From positions 6,729,001-6,793,000 of the forward strand of contig NZ_CP017641.1 of NCBI RefSeq assembly GCF_001983935.1: a stretch of DNA of 64,000 nucleotides, in the 5' to 3' direction. Shown piece after piece: positions 17,802 to 27,400 of this stretch. The notes beneath the pieces were generated by a model that saw only the letters and a list, made by a program, of their open reading frames with translations, did not search any database and was not told the origin of the DNA. Both the position numbers and the translations under genes were made by a program. Positions within the stretch are counted from its first letter, which is position 1. The number at the start of each line of letters is the position of its first letter. The stretch comes from Fuerstiella marisgermanici (GTDB lineage: Bacteria > Planctomycetota > Planctomycetia > Planctomycetales > Planctomycetaceae).

Positions 17802-18799
17802 GTCGCTTCCTTTCGACGAACGGCGCCGGCCTGCAGTCGGTTCAGGAATCGCTGCATGTCCGGTGGCCACGGTGTTTCGAAGTGCATTGGCTGGCGAGTC
17901 GTGGGGTGATCGAATTTCAATTCGGCGGCATGCAACGCCATTCGATGAATGCCGCTTTGGTCTTCAACCGGAGGACTTCCCAACGGGCCTCGGTACTTGA
18001 TGTCTCCGCAAATGGGATGGCCAAGTTCGGCCAGATGAATCCGAATCTGGTTTGTGCGACCTGTTTCCAGCCGACATTCCAGTTCACTAAACGCGCCAAT
18101 CGTTCGCAGGGTACTGATGTGAGTAATCGCCTGCTGGCCGATCGACTTGTCCGGCGTGCTGCCGCGAACCCCGTCGCCTCGATCGCGGATTAAGTAGGTT
18201 TCAATTGTCTGCCCCCGAAGCGTGCCGGGAATCAGAGCAAAGTACTTGCGGACGGCTTTGTGATCGGCAAACTGCTCGATGATTTTTCGTTGAGCGTCTT
18301 CGTTGCGAGCGAACACCAGCAGGCCGCTGGAATCGCGATCGATGCGGTGCACCGAAAACAGTTTTGTGAGCCGCTGATAAATCCTTGTCGACTTGTTCCG
18401 TTTCGCCGCGTGTTCGCGAATCAGTCGAGGCACGCTTTCATCCAGCGTCGGCTGCTGGCCTCTGCGAGCGGCTGACCAGCTGAGTTCGGACTTTCGGCGA
18501 AGAGTCGTCATGCCGGACGGTTTTTCGACGATGATGATATCCTTGTCGACGTAGCGAACGACGACATCTTCGTCAGTCGGTGGAGCCGGGATCGGCTGAT
18601 CAGTAATTTGAACTTCTTCACCCGGGCTCAGTCGTCGGCCTTCATCAATGCACAGCACTCCGCCAATCGCTACCTGCCGCCCATGCAGCAATTTTCGAGC
18701 GGCCGACCACGATAATTCGCCAGGCAGCTGTTTGCGCATTGCGGCCAGCACCGTGTCGTTGGTGTCGTCTGGCTGAGTGAATTGGTGAAGAATGGGCAT
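17798..18799 (-). CDS. RluA-family pseudouridine synthase
   Basis: The 333-residue protein has an N-terminal S4-like RNA-binding segment (about residues 15-70: SWSAARKLLHGRQVAI) and an RluA catalytic domain from about 80 to 325. The family motif HRIDRDSSGLL is present with catalytic Asp154, followed by GRTNQIRIHLAELGHPI. It is likely to isomerise uridine in 23S rRNA or tRNA. A short insertion at about 100-140 is rich in basic residues. The rlmI-like gene is translationally coupled at its 3' end. Members RluA, RluC and RluD cannot be separated here. Confidence 0.88.
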   Translation of the reverse strand: MPILHQFTQPDDTNDTVLAAMRKQLPGELSWSAARKLLHGRQVAIGGVLCIDEGRRLSPGEEVQITDQPIPAPPTDEDVVVRYVDKDIIIVEKPSGMTTLRRKSELSWSAARRGQQPTLDESVPRLIREHAAKRNKSTRIYQRLTKLFSVHRIDRDSSGLLVFARNEDAQRKIIEQFADHKAVRKYFALIPGTLRGQTIETYLIRDRGDGVRGSTPDKSIGQQAITHISTLRTIGAFSELECRLETGRTNQIRIHLAELGHPICGDIKYRGPLGSPPVEDQSGIHRMALHAAELKFDHPTTRQPMHFETPWPPDMQRFLNRLQAGAVRRKEAT

Positions 18800-18893
18800 G
18801 CGTAAAATGTGGTTCCACTCGTCCTCGAATTAACGGTATCCGAATACGAAAGAAGTGAGACGACGGACGAAAACGATTTTTGACGGCCCTGCG

Positions 18894-18921
18894 TTGCGCA
18901 CGGGCAGTGGCGTGTTATTCT
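18894..18921 (+). promoter_or_regulatory. Candidate sigma-70-type promoter for the ThuA-like gene
   Basis: TTGCGC at 18894-18899 and TATTCT at 18916-18921 are separated by 16 bases and lie about 62 bases before the ATG. Four positions match in each box, so this is a reasonable but unproven promoter. Confidence 0.35.
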
Positions 18922-18983
18922 CTGTGGCGTAAAGCCGCCAACACACTACCGTTCCCCCATTCTTCAATCAAAGCAGGTGTCCT

Positions 18984-19883
18984 ATGAAATCGCAGCATCC
19001 CGTCAGACGACGACTAGTTTGCTTCCTCGTCGCCATTTTGGGAATGGTCCCCGCCGTCGCCGAAGAAACTCACGTGCTAATTGTCGTCGGCCCCAGCAAT
19101 CACCCGCCTGGCAGTCACGAAGTCGCGGCCGGTGGTCGGCTGATGAAACACTGCCTGGAATCGGCTCCCGACGTGCGAGGCGTCGTCGCAGACGTGGTTT
19201 ACGAATGGCCGAAGGACGAAAAGGTGCTGGATCGCGCCCAGACCGTGGTTTTCATCGGCGACACCTTCCCACCCAATCGCATGCCGGGATCGGACGCCAT
19301 TTTGGCGAAGCTGGGCGCCATGATGAACCGCGGCTGCGGCATCGTGTGTGTTCATTACGCCACAGGTCTGCGAGCCGAAGACGTGAAGGAAGACGGCGAG
19401 CATCCTCTGCTGCACTGGATGGGCGGCTACTTTGCGACTCGCTGCCCCCATCACCAGTCGGTCGCCCGAATTTATCCCGCCGCCACGATTGTTCCGGCCT
19501 CATCCAACCATCCGGTTTCACGCGGTTGGAAGGAATTCACATTGCACGACGAACCCTACATCAACAACTACTTCGGCAAGGACGAAAACAAACTGGCGTC
19601 AAACGTGACGGCTCTGGCAACGTCGATGCTGCCGCCCGAGGCGCCGAAAAAGGAAATCGTGTCGTGGTGTGTGCAGCGAGACGACGGCGGGCGAGGCTTC
19701 GGGATCGTGATGCCTCACTTCTATCGCAGTTGGAAAATCGACGATCTTCGCACATTTATCATGAACGGAATCATCTGGACCGCTCAACGCGACGTTCCCG
19801 CCAATGGAGTGCAGACGGTTCTGCCTGCGTTGACAGAATTCGGCCCGGAATCCGTGGCCCCGAAACCACGCCCGAAGAAGTAG
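18984..19883 (+). CDS. Exported ThuA-like domain protein
   Basis: The 299-residue product has a signal peptide (about residues 1-26, ending AVA) and a class I glutamine amidotransferase-like fold of the ThuA type. The cues are THVLIVVGPSNHPPGSHE at the first strand, VVFIGDTFPPN, a GCGIVCVHYATGL turn, and a C-terminal FGIVMPHFYRSW followed by IMNGIIWTA. ThuA-like proteins are common in planctomycete sugar-metabolism and sulfatase clusters, and their enzymatic role is mostly uncharacterised. No partner gene is adjacent. The start follows a purine-rich GCAGGTG. Confidence 0.82.
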   Translation: MKSQHPVRRRLVCFLVAILGMVPAVAEETHVLIVVGPSNHPPGSHEVAAGGRLMKHCLESAPDVRGVVADVVYEWPKDEKVLDRAQTVVFIGDTFPPNRMPGSDAILAKLGAMMNRGCGIVCVHYATGLRAEDVKEDGEHPLLHWMGGYFATRCPHHQSVARIYPAATIVPASSNHPVSRGWKEFTLHDEPYINNYFGKDENKLASNVTALATSMLPPEAPKKEIVSWCVQRDDGGRGFGIVMPHFYRSWKIDDLRTFIMNGIIWTAQRDVPANGVQTVLPALTEFGPESVAPKPRPKK

Positions 19884-19897
19884 CGGAAGGCTGTAGC

Positions 19898-19915
19898 TCG
19901 GCTTGCCACAGCCGA
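19898..19915 (+). terminator. Weak hairpin after the ThuA-like gene
   Basis: A perfect 6-base stem TCGGCT/AGCCGA with a 6-base loop lies 15 bases after the stop. There is no T tract, so it may be a dispersed palindromic repeat rather than a true terminator. Confidence 0.35.
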
Positions 19916-19938
19916 AGACCAGGATCCAGTGATGGATC

Positions 19939-20075
19939 GTTTAACCCGTAGCCGGAGGCGCAGGCGTCCGCTCTGACAAGTCATTCGTGAGACACACTGT
20001 GGCCGGTATGCCGGACCTTCAATCTGCGTTGAGTCCGCCATCTGGCACGCCTGCGCCTCCGGCTGCGGGTTAAAC
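19939..20075. repeat. Inverted repeat with 29-base arms (REP/MITE-like)
   Basis: The arms 19939-19967 and 20047-20075 are complementary over 29 bases with one mismatch, around a 79-base non-coding spacer. Both share the core GCCGGAGGCGCAGGCGT and its complement, bounded by GTTTAACCC/GGGTTAAAC. There is no coding frame inside. The shape suggests a REP-like or small non-autonomous element. No transposase or RAYT gene lies in the window. Confidence 0.75.
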
Positions 20076-20119
20076 AATTTTGGGGGACTCGAACGAAATC
20101 GAGCGAGGGGGATGTGATC

Positions 20120-20842
20120 ATGTTGGCGAAAGTTGACACGAATAATTCTGAGATCAACCCCTACGCTCCGCCCGCGACAAACGACACAGCGAAAGCGGCG
20201 GATGCGAAGGTACGCCTTTCGGCCGACGATCGGTATCGAGTTGTTGGAAAGAATCTGGTCTGCCGCGTTGGGTGCGAGCAGTTTCCGAATGTTTGCTGGT
20301 TGACTGGAAGTACAAGCGAACTGGTTGGTGAGTACAGTCGCAAAGTGAGGTATCTTTCTGATACTGCCCGAGGCTGGCTGATTGGCTTGGCAACGTGCGT
20401 ATTTGTTGCATCGCAGTTGGCAATTGAGTGGCTCGATGTCCATCACCCCGTCTTCATGATCGGAATTGTTGCTTTCATAGTTCTGGGCGGCGGCATTTAC
20501 ACTCATTACTTCGAGAACACGCTCACGATCATCGTCGGAGAATCTGCTGTTGCCAGGAAAAAGCGGCGACTGGCTCGGGTCACCCCTTTTTGCGTGGCAG
20601 GACTTGGGTTGTTGGCGATTGCGAGTGTCGTGACGGTGGATGTCGTGAATTCCATGCTGGTGATGTGGTCCGTTCCGGTCGTCTGCGTGTTGCTAATCGT
20701 TGGCTATCTGTGGCTGTCGCCGAAGAACTTCAACGTGCAAGTCAACCAATACGATGAAGATTCGGTCATTATCAGCGGGCTGACCAAAGGGTTCCTCGAA
20801 ACAATTCGCAACAAGAATCGGTCCTGGCTGCCCATCGATTGA
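20120..20842 (+). CDS. Four-segment membrane protein with NPYAPP motif (copy 1)
   Basis: The ATG at 20120 follows GAGGGGG at good spacing; a GTG two codons earlier is too close. The 240-residue protein begins with an acidic tail holding INPYAPPA (about residues 13-19), a motif common in small planctomycete membrane proteins. A conserved module of about 60 residues follows (YRVVGKNLVCR, then CWLTGSTSELVGEYS), then four membrane segments and a cytoplasmic C-terminus with SVIISGLTKGFLETI. It is a diverged paralogue of the next gene. I know no function for the family. Confidence 0.7.
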   Translation: MLAKVDTNNSEINPYAPPATNDTAKAADAKVRLSADDRYRVVGKNLVCRVGCEQFPNVCWLTGSTSELVGEYSRKVRYLSDTARGWLIGLATCVFVASQLAIEWLDVHHPVFMIGIVAFIVLGGGIYTHYFENTLTIIVGESAVARKKRRLARVTPFCVAGLGLLAIASVVTVDVVNSMLVMWSVPVVCVLLIVGYLWLSPKNFNVQVNQYDEDSVIISGLTKGFLETIRNKNRSWLPID

Positions 20843-20876
20843 CGCTCGCGAGTCAAACGGCATAAGAACAATAAGA

Positions 20877-21557
20877 ATGGTCGACCCGGACACCGAAGAC
20901 TCATCGACAACCAATCCGTACGCACCGCCAGCGCGCGACGAGAGTCCATCGTCGGCGGTGGAACTGGGGCGGAATGAAGCGTACCGCGTTGTTGGGAAGT
21001 TGCTGTATTGCCGTCGCGGTCTTGAGCGGTTTCCGAACATTTGCTGGATGACGGGCAGCACTGAGGGATTGATCGGTGTACACGCAAAACAGGGAAAGTA
21101 TCTGCCGAAAAGAGCGGCCCGGTTGTCTGTGGTCGCCGTCCTGCTGTGGATCATCGTGTTGGTGCAAATGGAGCTAGTCAAAGCCGCTTACGTTTCTGGG
21201 ATGATCGGTGTGATACTGGCAGAGTATGGGCTAAGAGTTTTGTTCGGGAGGCAATACGAATTCGTCGTTGGTGAAACACCAATCGCCGCGAAGAATCGAA
21301 TCCTGTCGCGAAAATTCAGCGTATGCCATAGCGTATTGTTTGCGGCTATAATGCTGCCGCTACTCCTATTGCGTTCGCTCGATAGCTCACTCATTCTTGT
21401 CGGGCCGATTGGTTTCGTAGTGTTCTGCATCGTGAGACTCGTCAAGCGACCGAGAGCCTTCACGGCGATCGTCAAAGACCATTCCGACGACACTTTCGTT
21501 ATTCACGGTCTGACCAAAGAGTTCCTCGAAGCTGTGCAGCGCACGGACCGATATTGA
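20877..21557 (+). CDS. Four-segment membrane protein with NPYAPP motif (copy 2)
   Basis: The 226-residue product repeats the plan of the preceding gene: TNPYAPPA near the N-terminus, YRVVGKLLYCRRG, CWMTGSTEGLIGVHA, four hydrophobic segments, and a C-terminal TFVIHGLTKEFLEAV. The two genes are separated by 34 bases, so this is a tandem duplication in one transcript. Conservation is highest in the soluble module before the membrane segments and in the last 25 residues, which suggests these parts carry the function. The family is otherwise unrecognised. Confidence 0.7.
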   Translation: MVDPDTEDSSTTNPYAPPARDESPSSAVELGRNEAYRVVGKLLYCRRGLERFPNICWMTGSTEGLIGVHAKQGKYLPKRAARLSVVAVLLWIIVLVQMELVKAAYVSGMIGVILAEYGLRVLFGRQYEFVVGETPIAAKNRILSRKFSVCHSVLFAAIMLPLLLLRSLDSSLILVGPIGFVVFCIVRLVKRPRAFTAIVKDHSDDTFVIHGLTKEFLEAVQRTDRY

Positions 21558-21559
21558 TT

Positions 21560-21718
21560 GTTTGCAAATGCGGGCGACTGCACTTCACCTCCCCCAAGCG
21601 CAGCTTAGGGTGGAGGTCGGACGAGCGAAGCGATGTTCGGCAGGGGGGCTCGCGAGCCGGGTGCGCCCACTAAACTCACGGAAGTTCACCCCTCCCCCGA
21701 TCTTGCTTCGCTCGATCG
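21560..21718. repeat. GC-rich non-coding stretch with palindromes
   Basis: Several short direct and inverted motifs occur here, including CCTCCCCC-type tracts on both sides and a perfect GGCTCGCGAGCC palindrome at about 21647-21658. The codon pattern is not protein-like in any frame. It may be a dispersed repeat of the genome. Confidence 0.4.
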
Positions 21719-21754
21719 ACCCCTCCCACAATAAATTGTGGGAGGGGTGGTTTT
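21719..21754 (+). terminator. Perfect 14-base hairpin terminator between convergent genes
   Basis: The arms ACCCCTCCCACAAT and ATTGTGGGAGGGGT are perfectly complementary around AA, and are followed by GG and TTTT. It lies between the NPYAPP pair (plus) and the MFS gene (minus), where it can stop transcription from the left; on the minus strand no T tract follows. Confidence 0.7.
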
Positions 21755-21761
21755 AGTGACG

Positions 21762-23051
21762 TCACCGTTCGACGCGGCGGACGTAAATCAGTACGTACAC
21801 GACCGACGCCATCATTGCCAATACAAAGCAAGCGGGCCACAGTACACCGGGGCCGAAGCGGTCCAGAATCTGGCCGCCGACGGGTACGCCGCCCGTCATG
21901 CCGACGGCGTGACACAGCGCGAACACGCCCATGTAACGGCCTCGCATGGTGACCGGAGCGAGGTCCGCTACCATCGATTGCTTGAACGCTGCCTGCACCA
22001 CTTCGCCGATCGTCCAGATGATGACCGTCAGCAGCAGCATCGACCCGGTGACCGCGAAAGTCGTCAGCCCGAAGCCAACGGCAATCAACAATTCGCCGGC
22101 CAGTATCACCAGCACTCGATGAAAGCGATTTAACATCGATGTGATGGGGATCTGCAGCACTACGATCAGAATGCCGTTGCTCGCCAACAGCCAGCCGATC
22201 ATTTCTTTCGAAAAGCCAAGTTGAGTCAGATGAATGGGCAGCGTCGAAAAGCCCTGCATGAAGACAATGCTTGTCAGCAGCGTGGCCAGTGAAAACAACA
22301 GGAAGGTCGTGTCGTGCGAAATGTGCCGCACCGCTTCCAGCCAGCCAACCTGTGGCGTCGCGGGTTGATTGGTCGAGGTTGCTTTATGCGCAGGCAGAGT
22401 TTCTCGGATCAGAAAAACGATCATCAGGCCGTACGCCGATGTCGTGATCGCGTCGCCCCAGAACAGCCAGCGAAACGAATGCTCCGCCAGAAATCCTCCG
22501 ACGGGTGCTGCGAATGCGAAACCCAAATTGAATGCGATGTACATCAGCCCGAACGCCAGCGGCCGTTCCTTCGTGTCGACAAGATCGCCAACCATCGCTG
22601 AAGCCGCCGGACGGTACAGGTCGGAGGTCAGCGAAAATAAAAACATCAGCGACAGAATGCCCCACCGGCTTTCGACCACCGACATTGAGACCAGCGTGGC
22701 TGCTCCTCCGAACAAGGCCAGCAGCATGATTGGCTTGCGTCCAAAGCGATCAGCCAGTTGCCCGCCCGCCAGCGACGAAATAATCGAACCGGCTCCGAAG
22801 ACGCCGAAACAATTTGTGGCGAAGGTGACTCCGTAGCCCAGGTGTTCGCTGACGTAAATTGTCATAAACAGCATCACAAACGCGCCCGCTCGATTGATGA
22901 ACGAGCCCAGGCACAGAATGAGAACCGGCACTGGCAGCCGCGCATACGGGCCGATCGTTCTTGCGAAAAGTCGAGGCGTGGCAACGGGAGGAACGGCGGA
23001 AGTCGGGTAGGTCGGTTCAATGGCCGCAATGCTGTTCTGGATTTCCGGCAT
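21762..23051 (-). CDS. MFS transporter
   Basis: I start at the ATG at 23051 (protein MPEIQNSIAA); a TTG at 23111 would add 20 residues without a clear ribosome site. The 429-residue protein has 12 probable membrane segments and the MFS loop 2-3 signature GGQLADRFGRKPIM. The second half carries the weaker GRYMGVFALCHA loop. It resembles drug:proton antiporters of the MdtH/YdeE type, but specificity cannot be read. A cytoplasmic N-terminal tail of about 40 residues precedes the first segment. The gene is the only one on this strand between two terminators, so it is probably monocistronic. Confidence 0.85.
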   Translation of the reverse strand: MPEIQNSIAAIEPTYPTSAVPPVATPRLFARTIGPYARLPVPVLILCLGSFINRAGAFVMLFMTIYVSEHLGYGVTFATNCFGVFGAGSIISSLAGGQLADRFGRKPIMLLALFGGAATLVSMSVVESRWGILSLMFLFSLTSDLYRPAASAMVGDLVDTKERPLAFGLMYIAFNLGFAFAAPVGGFLAEHSFRWLFWGDAITTSAYGLMIVFLIRETLPAHKATSTNQPATPQVGWLEAVRHISHDTTFLLFSLATLLTSIVFMQGFSTLPIHLTQLGFSKEMIGWLLASNGILIVVLQIPITSMLNRFHRVLVILAGELLIAVGFGLTTFAVTGSMLLLTVIIWTIGEVVQAAFKQSMVADLAPVTMRGRYMGVFALCHAVGMTGGVPVGGQILDRFGPGVLWPACFVLAMMASVVYVLIYVRRVER

Positions 23052-23125
23052 GAGATCAGTGCTTCTGACGCGGGTGAGGACGAGACAGGTTCGGGACACG
23101 CAATCTGACAAAAGGTTGAACGCAA

Positions 23126-23158
23126 AGAAGCCCGGCTTTTTAAAAAAGCCGGGCTTCT
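23126..23158 (-). terminator. Hairpin terminator after the exported Gly/Gln-rich protein gene
   Basis: A 16-base perfect stem, AGAAGCCCGGCTTTTT and its complement around a single A, is followed on the minus strand by a T-rich CTTCTTTG. It lies about 115 bases downstream of the stop at 23274 and upstream of the MFS gene. Confidence 0.65.
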
Positions 23159-23273
23159 GTCCCCGTCAAGCTTGCCATCTCATGAGCAAAGGGAGCAACG
23201 AGAGCAACGCCGGCGATTTCGCTCTCAAATCGTCACCCGCTCACCACGCCAATCGGCTGGCGGGCCATCCCGC

Positions 23274-24074
23274 CTACCGGCTGAAGTTCAGGGCGGCCGC
23301 GTTGTTGCCGGCGACTTTGAAGCTGAAGGCATCTGTGCCGGTGGTGTTCATGCTGCCACCCAGTTTCTGGTTGTCGCTTGAGCGAACCAAGGTCAATGAG
23401 CCGTTGGCGATGGTGTAGTTGCCGCTAAAGCTGCTGGCGGAACCATTCTTGTTGGTCGCGGACCAGGTGAAGCTTTGGTCGGCGTTTAGAGTCAACTGAA
23501 CGTGGGCTCCGTTGCCGAGGTTGGCGGACCATGTTTCGACGTGAGCTGGCGTTGCGGCCTGCGGTTGTTGTGGTGTCGCAGCGGTCTGTGGCGGTGCGAA
23601 TCCACCAAGTGCCTGCAGTGCGGACGTTTGAGCATTCTCCTGCGTCGGTGCTGGTGCCTGAGGTTGCGGTGCGGGCGCCGATTGTGGTGTGGGCGCTGTT
23701 TGCGGTGCCTGAACTGTCTGCTGAGTCTGGCTCACTGGCTGCACGGGCGTTTGCTGAGGTGCAACGGCCTGCTGAATGACGGGCTGTTGCACGGGCGGCG
23801 GCGGAGCAACCACTTGTTGTACGGGCTGGACGTGTTGTACCGGTCGAATCACTTGCGTGGGACGATAGGTGCTGTGGCTGGAATAGCCATAGCTGGATTG
23901 TCCATAGCTTGAGCCGCCGTAGCTGCTGTATCCGCCGGAATAGCTGCTCGATCGTCCCCCGGAGTATCCGCCGCCACCGCTGCGGCCGCGACACGCATTG
24001 GCGTCGTCGATAGTCGTCAAAGTGGTTCCGATGGCGAAAGCGGTGATCAGTGCAGTGTGGCGTGAAAATTTCAT
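23274..24074 (-). CDS. Exported low-complexity protein with C-terminal beta domain
   Basis: I start at the ATG at 24074, after an AAAAAGGACC ribosome site; the reading frame extends further to 24122. The 266-residue protein has a signal peptide (about residues 1-26), a Gly/Ser/Tyr-rich segment (about 30-62), then a Gln/Pro/Val/Ala-rich stretch to about 175. The last 85 residues form a beta domain (ETWSANLGNGAHVQLTLNAD, then FTWSATNKNGSASSFSG) of a type I have seen at the C-terminus of planctomycete TPR proteins, perhaps lipocalin-like. The middle looks like a flexible spacer. It is likely exported and surface-associated. The function is unknown. Confidence 0.72.
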   Translation of the reverse strand: MKFSRHTALITAFAIGTTLTTIDDANACRGRSGGGGYSGGRSSSYSGGYSSYGGSSYGQSSYGYSSHSTYRPTQVIRPVQHVQPVQQVVAPPPPVQQPVIQQAVAPQQTPVQPVSQTQQTVQAPQTAPTPQSAPAPQPQAPAPTQENAQTSALQALGGFAPPQTAATPQQPQAATPAHVETWSANLGNGAHVQLTLNADQSFTWSATNKNGSASSFSGNYTIANGSLTLVRSSDNQKLGGSMNTTGTDAFSFKVAGNNAAALNFSR

Positions 24075-24451
24075 GGTTCCGGTCCTTTTTCGTTGTTGAA
24101 CGGGTGATTTTGTGTCGGGCATAACACCCTCAGCGAGGAACCGAAGAATGTGTTACAGGCCCGTTGCGGCATTTATGAAGAATTTCAAACGAACCAGTGA
24201 GGCCCGCAGCGGCAGGTGCAGCCGCTTGTTGGGGCGGGGCGACTTGCCGTGGGACTCGCCGGAGTTCCTCCGATTCGACCACAGCGCGGGATTTCTGGCG
24301 AAATCCACCACTTCCCTATGGGCGGATGCATCCCGCGGCAGCCCGAAAACGCGGCTCGGGTGTTTCATTTCAAAGGTTTCTGAGTACACTGGTAGGTCCC
24401 CCGACTGCTGAGAATCCCGCCCGTTTACCACTTCCCCGTTTCGCTGCTGCA
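24075..24451. other. Divergent intergenic region with candidate promoter
   Basis: This 377-base gap has a perfect 6-base stem AGCGGC/GCCGCT at about 24208-24226. A TACACT box at about 24385-24390, with a TTTCAT 16 bases upstream, sits about 61 bases before the DUF1549-type gene and could be its promoter. An in-frame extension of that gene from 24197 exists, but it lacks homology and has no good start. Confidence 0.4.
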
Positions 24452-27400
24452 ATGAAACGTTTTGCCATGGCCTGCCCCCGGGACAACTACTCAACGCAAA
24501 ATGCTGCCACTGCGAGGCCGCTCTGGCAGTGCTTCGTGTGTGTCGCCGTGATGCTGGTTCCGCTTACTGGCAGTGCCGACGAAGTCGACGCGCGCCACGC
24601 TCAGCTTCAGCACTTCGAAACTCACGTTCGACCGATTTTGCACGCCCGCTGCGTGAAATGTCATGGCGAAAACCAGCAGCAGGGCGAGCTGCGACTGGAT
24701 TCTCTTGAAGGGCTGCTAATGGGGGGAGACTCAGGCCCCGCGGCGAAGCCCGGCAAGGTGGACGAAAGTTTGCTGCTGGAAGCTGTCCGATATGAATCGT
24801 TCGAGATGCCGCCGGACAAGCCATTGTCCGACAAAGAGATCGCTCATCTGGAGCGGTGGATCGCCGACGGCGCAGCATGGCCGACTCACGAGGGCAAGTC
24901 GGTGCGTCTTTCAGGCGCGATGTTCACAGATGAGGAGCTGAACTTCTGGAGCCTTCAACCGATCGCTCACCCGGCGCCCCCGGTGACTCAACGCGATTGG
25001 GGTGTGAATGAGATTGATCAGTTCGTCGGCGCGAAACTGGAAGCAGCGGGAATCACTGCTGCGGCTCAGGCGAGTGACGACGTCTTGATACGCCGACTGT
25101 ATTTCGATGTACTGGGCCTGCCGCCATCGCCTTCTGATGTGGCCGATTTCCTGGCGAACGATTCGCCAGACCGGTGGAATCAACTGATCGATCGGCTGCT
25201 CGCAGACACTCGTTACGGCGAACACTGGTCGCGCTACTGGCTGGACATTGTGAGGTATGCGGAATCGGATGGCTTTCGAGCCGATTTCTACCGACCCGAT
25301 GCATGGCGGTATCGCGACTATGTTGTGAATGCCTTCAACAACGATAAGCCGTACGACCAGTTTGTGACCGAACAGCTTGCCGGTGATGAGGTCGCTCCGG
25401 AGAAGGCTGAGGCGTTAGTGGCGACCGGTTTTCTGCGCACGTATCTCTACGAGTACAACCAGCGAGATGCTCGCACGCAGTGGCAGGACATTCTGAATCA
25501 AACGACAGATGTCACCGGCGAAGCATTTCTGGGTCTGGGCGTCGGGTGTGCTCGCTGTCATGACCACAAGTTCGATCCAATTCTGCAGGAAGATTACTTC
25601 CGACTGCAGGCGTGCTTCGGCACGATGATGCCTCGAGACGATGTGCCCGCAGCGGATCTTACGGATCGGCAACAGTACGAAGAACAGTATCAGGCATGGC
25701 TGAAAAAAGGAGCCGACCTGCGGCAGCAGCTGGATGCAATTCGCGGGCCGTATCTTGAGCGAGCAGCGAAGGCCGCGGTTGAAAGATTTCCGGAAGACGT
25801 CAAGTCGATCATGGACAAATCGCCGCAGGACTGGACTCACCTGGAGGCTCAACTGGCCGATTTGATGAACCGTCAGGTGCTGTACGATCAGGCACGGATG
25901 AAGATTAAGAAAGAAGACCAGGAACGGATCGACGAGCTGGAAAAGCAGATCGCCGAAGTGGCTGGTCGCGAACCTCAAAAACTGCCAAGTGCCATTACAG
26001 TGGCGGACAACGGTCCAACGCCGCAACCGATTCATATCGGTGGCAATCCAGAACGAAAAGTCGTCCCTCCGGGCGGGCTGACGATCATAAAAACCGTCGC
26101 GTTTAAGGTTCCTGAATTGGAATCGTCGACCGGGCAACGAACCGCGCTGGCCAAATGGATTACCAGCCCGGAAAACCCGCTGACCGCGCGAGTGATCGTG
26201 AATCGTATCTGGCAGCGTCACTTCGGAACGGGACTGGTCGCAACAGCCAGCGACTTCGGGACGCTGGGCGGACGGCCCAGTCATCCACAGCTGCTGGACT
26301 GGCTGGCCAGCGAATTTGTTAATCATGGCTGGAGTATCAAGTGGTTGCACCGGAAGATTTTGACCTCCGCTACGTGGCGGATGTCGGCCTTCCATCCAAA
26401 TGCTGCCAGCGTCGAGCGAATTGATCCTGGTAACGAGCTTCGATGGCGATTCAACATTCGGCGTCTGAACGCAGAACAGATTCGCGATGCCATTTTAACG
26501 GCGTCGGGTGAACTGAAGTCAGAGCAGGGCGGGCCGTCCGTTGATCACAACAGTCTGCGGCGCTCGTTGTACCTGAAGGCGATTCGCAACAAGCCCGAAC
26601 CGCTGATGAGGTCCCTTGATGGTGTCGATGGATTGAACAGCATTCCGAAACGCAGCACGACAACCACGCCAACTCAGGCGTTAAACCTGATGAACGGCGA
26701 TTGGCTGCGAACTCGATCCGAAGCGATGGCTCGCCGTGTGCTGGATGTGACGGCGAGTGACGATCTGAAGGCCGCGGCCGATCTGGCGTTTCGCATCGCT
26801 TTGGGACGCACTGTGGATTCCGAAGAAACTTGGGTGGCAGTGAAGCTGATCAGCGATGCGACGGAGAGTACTTCGCGGGTCGACAACGCTCTTGAAGGGT
26901 CGCTGGCGGGATCCGGTGCCGGGGTGCACATCGGCGATGACGGCCTGCCTCCGCTGTCGACACCCACGTTCGAGCCAGAGGTCACTCCACCGTTTACGTT
27001 TGCTGCGATTTTTCAGCTAAATTCGCTGTATCAGGATGCAACTGTAAGGACGTTGATTTCTCAATGGGACAGCAGCAACAAACGAACTGGTTGGGCGATT
27101 GGCGTTACCAGTGAGCGGTCGGCCTTCAAGCCGCGAAACCTGATTCTGCAGGTCGTTAGCGACAAGGGCTACGAAGTCGTGGCATCGAATCTGCGGCCTG
27201 AATTGAACAAACCCTACTTTGTGGCGGTGACGGTCGAACAGGCGGACGCCGGTAATGGGCGAGCGACCTTTTATCTTCAGCCGTTGAGCAAACCGGCGGC
27301 GGAATCGCGGCCAGGTGAGTTGCAGACGGCGACGGTCGACTTCAAGAGTGCCAGGGAAATAATGGGGCAGTTTCCCATCGTGTTGGGCGGTCGCTTCAAG

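Noticed and set aside
18977-19951. Alternative-frame open frame of 324 residues over the ThuA-like gene
   Set aside because: It is very Arg-rich and has no domain, while the other frame has a signal peptide and ThuA motifs.
25415-26395. Minus-strand open frame of 326 residues
   Set aside because: It is antisense to the DUF1549/DUF1553 gene with no recognisable motif.
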